In this document: positions 42,430-47,901 of the stretch, piece after piece
Numbering within the stretch: position 1 is the stretch's first letter
How the letters are laid out: the number at the start of each line of letters is the position of its first letter
Source: a virus
Length of the DNA stretch: 47,901 bases
IMG/VR virus record: IMGVR_UViG_3300023184_000203
Location: 1-47,901 of that record
Direction: 5' to 3' (one strand)
The notes under the pieces: model-generated
The model's input: only the letters and a program-made list of their open reading frames with translations
Database searches by the model: none
Told to the model about the DNA's origin: nothing
Position numbers and translations under genes: made by a program

Positions 42430-43755
42430 ATGACAATTGAGAAATCGCACTGGTCCTCGATTGGGAATGATATTACTTTATCTGTCCCATTTACGAAGGT
42501 CAATAGAGAAAAAAGAACAGTCTCTGGGTTTGCAACTTTAGACAACCTAGATCAGACTGGTGATGTCGTTACACAAGAGGCAAGCATAAAAGCTTTTGAA
42601 GGCTTCCGTGGAAACATCCGAGAAATGCACGGCTCAATTGCAGTTGGCAAAATGGTTTCTTTTAAGCCAGAAACATTTTATGACCCAGCTACAAAAGAAT
42701 TTTACAATGGAGTGTATGTTGATGCATACGTTTCAAAGGGCGCTCAGGACACCTGGGAAAAAGTTTTAGACGGAACCCTGACTGGATTTTCTATTGGCGG
42801 AAAAATAGTAGAGTCTGATAACGAAGTAAATAAGTCAACAGGTAAACAAGTTCGATTTATAAAAGATTATTCTTTAATAGAGTTATCTATTGTTGATTCA
42901 CCAGCAAATGAACTTTGCAACATTCTCTCCATTCAAAAAGTAAATGGAGAATTAATTTTTAAAGGAATCGCAGCGGAAGTAAAAATGGAAAATATTTTTT
43001 ATTGTGCAGAAAGCGATTCTATTTTTATGTCAACAGAACCAGAATTTGTTTCCCCAATCAACGGCAAGCAAGCAGAGCTAATCGGCTGGGTAGAATCAAA
43101 TGATACAAACAAAGCAAAAGAAATAGATAAAATTCTTGATTTATATAAGTCAAGATTTCAAACGTTGCCTGATATACAAAATGCAAAACAGGCAAACGCA
43201 GAAGGAGGTAAGAAAGTGACAAATGTAGAAAATACAGAATCTGTAGAGAAATTGCGTGCTGAAGCACCAGCAGAACCTCAAGCAGAAACACTGGTTGATC
43301 AGGTAGAGAATGTTGATAGCTCAACAGTAGAAACCGTATCACATGAAGACACTTCTGCCGAAACTGAAATAGCCGAGGTATCGCAAGCTGAGGTTTTAGA
43401 ACCTGATTTTGCAAAAATGCTAGGCGATCTCAAGGGTTTCTTTTCAGAAACTATTGAAAAAGCTACAGAGTCAAACACATTGGCTGTCTCATCAATTAAA
43501 GAGACAGTTGAAGTATTTAGCAAAAGCGTAGATGACAGAATTTCAGAATTAGCAGAAAAGCACACAGCACTCTCTACCGCAGTAGAGTCTATTCGGACTA
43601 CTATTAACGGTGTAGAAAAGAGAGTTGACGCAGTAGAATCAGATACTGCAATTAAGAAGTCCTCTGACCTTGGCGGGTCTCAGGAGATCAATACAATCAA
43701 AAAATCAAAATGGAACGGTTCTTTCCTCGGTTCCGTAAATGAAATCTTTAACTAA
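42430..43755 (+). CDS. Prohead protease fused to a scaffold-like coiled coil, 441 aa
   Basis: N-terminal domain (about 1-170) is a prohead serine protease of the HK97/XkdF type: VSGFATLDNLDQTGDVVTQEA, REMHGSIAVGKMV with likely catalytic H67, GVYVDAYVSKGAQDTWEKVLDGTLTGFSIGGK in parts, and LIELSIVDSPANE with likely catalytic S153. The C-terminal part (about 230-425) is Glu/Ala/Val-rich, disordered then coiled coil (ETVEVFSKSVDDRISELAEKHTALSTAVESI in parts), fitting an internal scaffold that the protease later removes. Adjacent to the major capsid gene, as expected. Confidence 0.85.
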   Translation: MTIEKSHWSSIGNDITLSVPFTKVNREKRTVSGFATLDNLDQTGDVVTQEASIKAFEGFRGNIREMHGSIAVGKMVSFKPETFYDPATKEFYNGVYVDAYVSKGAQDTWEKVLDGTLTGFSIGGKIVESDNEVNKSTGKQVRFIKDYSLIELSIVDSPANELCNILSIQKVNGELIFKGIAAEVKMENIFYCAESDSIFMSTEPEFVSPINGKQAELIGWVESNDTNKAKEIDKILDLYKSRFQTLPDIQNAKQANAEGGKKVTNVENTESVEKLRAEAPAEPQAETLVDQVENVDSSTVETVSHEDTSAETEIAEVSQAEVLEPDFAKMLGDLKGFFSETIEKATESNTLAVSSIKETVEVFSKSVDDRISELAEKHTALSTAVESIRTTINGVEKRVDAVESDTAIKKSSDLGGSQEINTIKKSKWNGSFLGSVNEIFN

Positions 43756-43776
43756 AATAAGGTAGGTGAAATAAAA

Positions 43777-44847
43777 ATGAGTAATGAATTATTAGAAAAA
43801 GCCGCAGCAGCTGGTGCAACAGTATCAACTGGATTCGGTTCTTCAACAGGTGGTTCAGGCGTTCATGTTGCTTCAGAAAATGGCAACGGTGGACTTCTAA
43901 ACCCAGAACAATCAGCACGATTCTTGGACTATATGTTCGATGCTACCGTAATTGGTAAGGTTGCACGTACAGTCCGAATGAAGTCTGACACAACAGAAAT
44001 TGATCGCATGTCAGTAGGAGAAAAGCTTGTAAAGCTTGCATCCGAAGGAGAAAACACAGCTGCTAACAGCGGTGTAACATTCTCAAAGATCTCTCTCACA
44101 ACAAAGAAGCTTCGCATGGATTGGGAACTTTCAACTGAGTCTCTAGAAGACAATATTGAAGGTGCCGATCTAGAAGATCACATTGCACGTTTGATGGCAA
44201 CACAAGCAGGAAATGACATCGAAGATGTTATTCTTAACGGTGATACATCACTTTCAGGCGATGCGCTATACAAGTCTTTTGACGGTGTAGTTAAGAAGGC
44301 TAAGGCTTCAGGCCACGTAGTCGACGCAGCACAAATTAAGGGAACAAATACTGCAACTGGTCTTGACCGTGCAGTATTCAATGCAGCCCTAAAGGCACTT
44401 CCACGTAAGTACAAGCAACGTCGTACAGACCTTCGCTTCCTTGCAGGATCAAACTTGATCCAGGATTACCTATACTCTAACTCACAGAACATTCAGAACG
44501 TCACCCCACAAGATATTGCTTCTGGCATTATCCGTGGCGATGTTCCAGTTGTTGGAGGTCCAGCAGGATATGTAGCTCCATACGCATTTGGTATTCCAAT
44601 CGTTGAGGTTCCATTGCTTCCTGAGACACAGACAGGTTCATACACAGGAACCGCAGGTTCACACGGAGATATTCACTTGACATTCCCAAATAACGTTGTT
44701 ATTGGTGTCAAGCGTGATGTTACCGTTTACCGCTTCTTCTGGCCACGCAAGGACTCAATCGAGTACACAATGTATACTCGTGTTGGCGTTCAAGTAGAGC
44801 AAGCAGACGCTTGGGTAGTTGTAAAGAACATCAAGGTTGCTTCTTAA
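43777..44847 (+). CDS. Major capsid protein (HK97 fold), 356 aa
   Basis: LLNPEQSARFLDYMFDATVIGKVARTVRMKSDTTEIDRM in parts, LSTESLEDNIEGADLEDHIARLMATQAGNDIEDVILNGDT (the long spine helix and following turn), LKALPRKYKQRRTDLRFLAGSNLIQDY, GDVPVVGGPAGYVAPYAFGIPIVEVPLLP and IGVKRDVTVYRFFWPRKDSIEY are the standard blocks of an HK97-fold coat protein. Codon use differs from the neighbours: CGT/CGC for Arg, AAG for Lys and CTT/CTC for Leu are favoured, where adjacent genes use AGA and AAA, suggesting selection for strong expression. Ribosome site AAGGTAGGTG; terminator follows. Confidence 0.92.
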   Translation: MSNELLEKAAAAGATVSTGFGSSTGGSGVHVASENGNGGLLNPEQSARFLDYMFDATVIGKVARTVRMKSDTTEIDRMSVGEKLVKLASEGENTAANSGVTFSKISLTTKKLRMDWELSTESLEDNIEGADLEDHIARLMATQAGNDIEDVILNGDTSLSGDALYKSFDGVVKKAKASGHVVDAAQIKGTNTATGLDRAVFNAALKALPRKYKQRRTDLRFLAGSNLIQDYLYSNSQNIQNVTPQDIASGIIRGDVPVVGGPAGYVAPYAFGIPIVEVPLLPETQTGSYTGTAGSHGDIHLTFPNNVVIGVKRDVTVYRFFWPRKDSIEYTMYTRVGVQVEQADAWVVVKNIKVAS

Positions 44848-44873
44848 TTAATTAAGAATTAGACCACCGAAAG

Positions 44874-44900
44874 GCCCCCAATTAGTTTTGGGGGCTTTTC
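44874..44900 (+). terminator. Intrinsic terminator after the capsid gene
   Basis: GCCCCCAA/TTGGGGGC, 8-bp stem with a 6-nt loop, then TTTTC. Limits capsid-level transcription from running into connector genes. Confidence 0.85.
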
Positions 44901-44924
44901 ATTTAAATTTAACAATGCTATAAT
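44896..44924 (+). promoter_or_regulatory. Promoter of the connector genes
   Basis: TTTTCA (overlapping the terminator T-run), 17-bp spacer ending TGC, TATAAT. The -10 is perfect and extended; the -35 is weak. Confidence 0.55.
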
Positions 44925-44954
44925 TAAAGCACCTAGAAAAAGGAGAAATAAAAT

Positions 44955-45347
44955 ATGTCGTTTGACACATTAAAGGTGGCCGAATTAAAAGTAATTGCAA
45001 CAGATTTTGCAGTTGATACTGAAGGTTTAAAAAATAAAAAAGACATTATTGCAGCTTTATCAGAAGAAGGCGTTAGCTGGAATGTATATCAAAGTACAGT
45101 ACAGGCAATCGAAAAAGATACAGAGGAAATTGAAATTCTTCCAAAGTTTGATTCGAAAGCTCAGCCAGAAAATACAGTCCTTGTTAGAATGACAAGAGAC
45201 AACGCCAGATACGACATCAATAGAAGTACATTTACAAAACAACATCCTTTTGTGGCAATGCCAGAAGAGGACGCTCAAAAAATCTTTGACTCAGAGGAGG
45301 GTTTTCGTTTAGCAACACCCAAGGAAGTTCAGGACTTCTACAGCTAA
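44955..45347 (+). CDS. HeH/SAP-like head protein, 130 aa
   Basis: N-terminus FDTLKVAELKVIATDFAVDTEG then KKDIIAALSEEGVSW is a HeH/Rho-N/SAP-like helix-extended-loop-helix, often found in small head-completion or capsid-associated proteins of actinophages and possibly nucleic-acid binding. The rest (VLVRMTRDNARYDINRSTFTKQHPFVAMPEEDAQKIFD) is a small beta-alpha domain. Ribosome site AAGGAG 12 nt before ATG. Confidence 0.75.
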   Translation: MSFDTLKVAELKVIATDFAVDTEGLKNKKDIIAALSEEGVSWNVYQSTVQAIEKDTEEIEILPKFDSKAQPENTVLVRMTRDNARYDINRSTFTKQHPFVAMPEEDAQKIFDSEEGFRLATPKEVQDFYS

Positions 45348-45363
45348 ACGTTAACATAAGTTA

Positions 45364-46332
45364 ATGCCAGAAATATACATTCGTCAAACTTCACCAATAA
45401 AGTTTAAGCTGTACTGGGGCGGAGAAATAAGAGATGCAGATGGAAGTGTTACTGCAACCGTAAGACAGATAAATTCAAATGGGACAACTGGTTCTACTAT
45501 TGCAACGTATACTGCCACTAAACTAGAAACGGATAGTGGGACATATCAAATTACCATTCCGTATATTCTTACTGATACCAATAAAAATCTAGTAGTTACT
45601 TGGTCTTATTTAGTAGATACCGTGGCGGGGTTTGAAAATCAATTTGTTAACGTTATAACCCCTTATGTAAACATATCTGATGTCATGGAAGATTTAAATA
45701 TAGGTACAGATCAATCTGACCCAAATTATAAATCCTACCATGAGCTTCAGCTTGCAGAAAAATATTCAAGAAAAGTAATTGAGGCGTATACAAATCAAGT
45801 TTTTTATAATTATACAGGAACGCAAATAGTTTACGGTCACGGATCAGATATCCTACCACTTCCTACTAGAATTGAATCTGTTTCAGATTTACAAGAAGAA
45901 GATATTTCTTTATACAGCAATGGACAAACTACAGATAATTGGATATATTCTCCAGTAGTATCTGAATCAAATTACTCAATTAGAGTTAAAAGAACAGATC
46001 TTCAGGACAACACAATTTATACTGCAAATGGATTAATACCACCAACAATTAATGATAGAGGATACGCTGGCGTATTTAAAAAAGATTTTAGATATACAGT
46101 AAAGGGTACACTAGGCTGGAAATATGTGCCAGACAACGTTCAAGAGGCATGTAAGATTTTAATGAAACAATATTTTGAACAAGACCGTGCGTGGAAAGAT
46201 AAATACGTAAAAAATATAAGCACATTTGACTGGAAGTTTGAATTTTCAGATCGTTCAGTAAACGGCACTGGAAGTATGTATGCAGACCAACTTCTTGCTC
46301 CGTATGTAACAAATGGCATGGTTATATTTTAA
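45364..46332 (+). CDS. Head-tail adaptor with N-terminal Ig-like domain, 322 aa
   Basis: Residues 1-100 are a beta-sandwich (IKFKLYWGGEIRDADGSVTATVRQINSNG ... NKNLVVTWSYLVDT). From about 103 the helical adaptor starts: NISDVMEDLNIG, YHELQLAEKYSRKVIEAYTNQVFY, a pattern of Gp6-like connector proteins that bind under the portal, with VPDNVQEACKILMKQYFEQDRAWKDKY near the end. The Ig-like addition is unusual for a bare adaptor and resembles the small tail gene at 22065. Confidence 0.75.
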   Translation: MPEIYIRQTSPIKFKLYWGGEIRDADGSVTATVRQINSNGTTGSTIATYTATKLETDSGTYQITIPYILTDTNKNLVVTWSYLVDTVAGFENQFVNVITPYVNISDVMEDLNIGTDQSDPNYKSYHELQLAEKYSRKVIEAYTNQVFYNYTGTQIVYGHGSDILPLPTRIESVSDLQEEDISLYSNGQTTDNWIYSPVVSESNYSIRVKRTDLQDNTIYTANGLIPPTINDRGYAGVFKKDFRYTVKGTLGWKYVPDNVQEACKILMKQYFEQDRAWKDKYVKNISTFDWKFEFSDRSVNGTGSMYADQLLAPYVTNGMVIF

Positions 46333-46758
46333 ATGGGACTTATAGCATCTATTCTGCCAATGCAGCTAGATTTGTATATTCAAACCAACTCACAAGACCC
46401 CAACACAGGCGCAATGAGTAAAGAATGGAACTACAGTCAAACATTGAGCTGTTCTGCAAAAGGAAATATTACCAGCAGTGGAGTATCTCAAGGAAGCGAT
46501 AGGCAGATTATTGATAATAAATATACGAATCATCAAATGATACAAATTAGAACAATTGAAAAAATAAACATTAGACATAAAATTACAAACATTAAAAATA
46601 AAAATGGAGGGTACCCGTGGACAGAATTAGACTACCCATCGGAAACTCCCACAGTATTTGAAGTTGTAGGAACGACTCCAATATCAGACCCATTTGGGAC
46701 TATAATCGGATACAGCACAACTGCAAAGAGATCGGAGAGTCAGAAAATTGGCATCTGA
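46333..46758 (+). CDS. Head-closure (stopper)-like protein, 141 aa
   Basis: Placed between adaptor and the next neck gene. LDLYIQTNSQDPNTGAMSKEWNYSQTLSCSAKG is a beta-hairpin-rich start as in stopper proteins, and the rest (TNHQMIQIRTIEKINIRHKITNIKNKNGG ... TVFEVVGTTPISDPFGTIIGYS) is all-beta, fitting the SPP1 gp16/HK97 gp7-type barrel. Assignment rests on gene order and fold pattern, not on a signature. Confidence 0.6.
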   Translation: MGLIASILPMQLDLYIQTNSQDPNTGAMSKEWNYSQTLSCSAKGNITSSGVSQGSDRQIIDNKYTNHQMIQIRTIEKINIRHKITNIKNKNGGYPWTELDYPSETPTVFEVVGTTPISDPFGTIIGYSTTAKRSESQKIGI

Positions 46759-47530
46759 GCAAGCACTAATACAAGCTGCAAGTGGACTATCTAAAATGAT
46801 GTTGGGCCAGCCAGTAACTGGAGCAATAAAGGATAGCACCGTAGCGCAAATATCGGCTGCAATTTTTTTCCAATCAATGGTAATGGCAAAAATAATTGAA
46901 AGTCCAGCGTTTAAAATTATGTTTAATAGAACTATTTTTAATCAAATAGAAAAAGATTTTGGAGATTACGTTGACGCAAAAGCTAGGCTTTCTCCAAGAT
47001 CATTACACCATGTTTATGAATGGGGTCAATCTGGCAATAGAGAATCCAGGCTATTTAAGCTGGGACAAACCCCAAGCAATCAGATTGGGTTTTTATTAAA
47101 CTACGACCTCCTTGACTCTAAAAGTTTTGTAAGATCATCTAACTCGAAAAATCGTCATGTGTTTATTAAAAAAGCCGAAGTAATGGAGTTAGGGAAAACC
47201 GTAGTAATTAGACCTAGAAATTCAGAAAGATTAGTTTTTGAAATTGATGGCGAAACTATTTTTATGCCAAAGGGTGCTTCTGTAACAGTTGTAAAACCTG
47301 GGGGCAATGCCGTAAAGGGTTCATTTCTTGCACTATACAAACATTTCTTTACTAGCCAACTTGTAAGCGCTTCAATTAAAAAATCTGGATTTCAAAATCT
47401 ATTTAGATCTTCTTTATCAAAATCCATCAAATTACCATCAGATATTAAAACAGTAAAATATAAATTTTCACCAAATACAGTTGCTAGCCAGGCAGATGCT
47501 GCCGTAATTTCTGGATTTGTGGCGGTATGA
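46748..47530 (+). CDS. Neck/head-tail joining protein, 260 aa, TTG start
   Basis: No direct signature. Helical N-terminus (ALIQAASGLSKMMLGQPVTGAIK, ISAAIFFQSMVMAKIIESPAFKIMF), then LSPRSLHHVYEWGQSGNRESRLFKLGQ and a beta-rich end. Order after portal, protease, coat and adaptor suggests a neck or HK97 gp10-like joining protein. The TTG start overlaps the upstream stop by 11 nt; a downstream ATG (MMLGQP) is possible but lacks overlap. Confidence 0.6.
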   Translation: MASEQALIQAASGLSKMMLGQPVTGAIKDSTVAQISAAIFFQSMVMAKIIESPAFKIMFNRTIFNQIEKDFGDYVDAKARLSPRSLHHVYEWGQSGNRESRLFKLGQTPSNQIGFLLNYDLLDSKSFVRSSNSKNRHVFIKKAEVMELGKTVVIRPRNSERLVFEIDGETIFMPKGASVTVVKPGGNAVKGSFLALYKHFFTSQLVSASIKKSGFQNLFRSSLSKSIKLPSDIKTVKYKFSPNTVASQADAAVISGFVAV

Positions 47531-47531
47531 T

Positions 47532-47901
47532 ATGGTAAACTATAAACTAGATGCAATGTTTGAAATAAGAAAATTTTTATGGAACAAGATCCAGGCGGCT
47601 GGAATTTTTGACACAGAAGACTATTATAGTGATAGTTTAAATGAGGTTGTAGTTCCAATATTGCCAGTCCAACAAGTCCCAGAGATGAATCAATTTTTGA
47701 GCGGCAAGAAGCATATGATTTATGACAAGATAGGAATTTCCTATGAAAACAATTGGATGATATGTTGCGAACAGATATTATTTACAATATATTCAACAGA
47801 CTTGATAGATATAGTTGAAATAAGAAACTTTATGACTGATGAATTTAGAAGGATGGACGACTCAGCTAGGGATATAAACGATTGGGCGGGCCTCTCAGAC
47901 A
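47532..47901 (+). CDS. Neck or tail-completion protein, 3' end outside the window
   Basis: The frame starts 1 nt after the previous stop (MVNYKLDAMFEIRKFLWNKIQ...) and stays open to the window end, at least 123 codons. QAAGIFDTEDYYSDSLNEVVVPILPVQQVPE, then NNWMICCEQILFTIYSTDLIDIVEIRNFMTDEFRRMDDS: the layout of tail terminator/completion proteins with a helix, central sheet and final helix. Assignment by position and pattern. Confidence 0.6.
   Translation, partial: MVNYKLDAMFEIRKFLWNKIQAAGIFDTEDYYSDSLNEVVVPILPVQQVPEMNQFLSGKKHMIYDKIGISYENNWMICCEQILFTIYSTDLIDIVEIRNFMTDEFRRMDDSARDINDWAGLSD

Overview
This window is most of one arm-to-arm stretch of a tailed double-stranded DNA phage (Caudoviricetes), about 48 kb, AT-rich, and most likely infecting an actinobacterium. 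Pointers to an actinobacterial host are a mini Lsr2-type DNA-binding protein, a gene product 88 (GP88) homologue, a TIGR03299/DUF932 protein, several small proteins of types typical of actinophages, many apparently leaderless mRNAs, and upstream dyads of the CRP/GlxR type. The low GC content suggests a low-GC (for example aquatic) actinobacterium; this is inference. No terminase, integrase or DNA polymerase is in the window.

Layout. (1) 1-0.9 kb: two rightward small genes ending in a clear terminator, then a 0.5 kb AT-rich non-coding stretch rich in inverted repeats. (2) 1.3-14.2 kb: about 38 leftward, mostly tiny genes (32-335 aa) packed in about 13 transcription units, with one tRNA-Asp(GTC). 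Nearly every unit starts at the same unusual promoter, AATGTCAG-N10-TAYAMT, followed by a leader with AACGAAAGG as ribosome binding site. Upstream of the promoters lie TGTGA-N6-TCACA dyads, a CCAGGG motif, perfect DnaA boxes (TTATCCACA) and short GC hairpins. This looks like the early or middle regulon. (3) 14.4-18.2 kb: rightward accessory module with three 2-oxoglutarate/Fe(II) oxygenases of the prolyl-4-hydroxylase type, a PAPS-type sulfotransferase with a zinc ribbon, and a candidate small RNA. (4) 18.3-19.6 kb: leftward cassette of four small genes and a membrane-anchored lysozyme/transglycosylase. (5) 19.7-22.0 kb: class II (B12-dependent) ribonucleotide reductase and a holin-like membrane protein. 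(6) 22.0-31.9 kb: tail-fibre/baseplate genes, with long Ala-rich repeat fibres and a final protein bearing FN3-like domains, sixteen [GS]FF[SAG]PP repeats and a Hint-like C-terminus. (7) 31.9-38.6 kb: overlapping operon with a GNAT-like protein, two DUF6065-like proteins, five more prolyl-hydroxylase-type oxygenases and one degenerate one. (8) 38.6 kb to the end: LamG-type structural protein, portal, prohead protease, major capsid protein and head-tail connectors; the last gene runs off the window.

How the parts may work together. The most striking arrangement is that the protein with tandem Pro-Pro-Gly repeats sits directly upstream of a cluster of prolyl-hydroxylase-type enzymes, with more such enzymes and a sulfotransferase elsewhere in the genome. 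A plausible but untested model is that the phage post-translationally decorates its own fibres (hydroxylation of X-Pro-Gly sites, possibly followed by sulfation). The second striking system is the early regulon: 14 promoters whose -35 element is replaced by a TGTCAG box 10 bp from an often extended -10, the geometry of T4 middle promoters.
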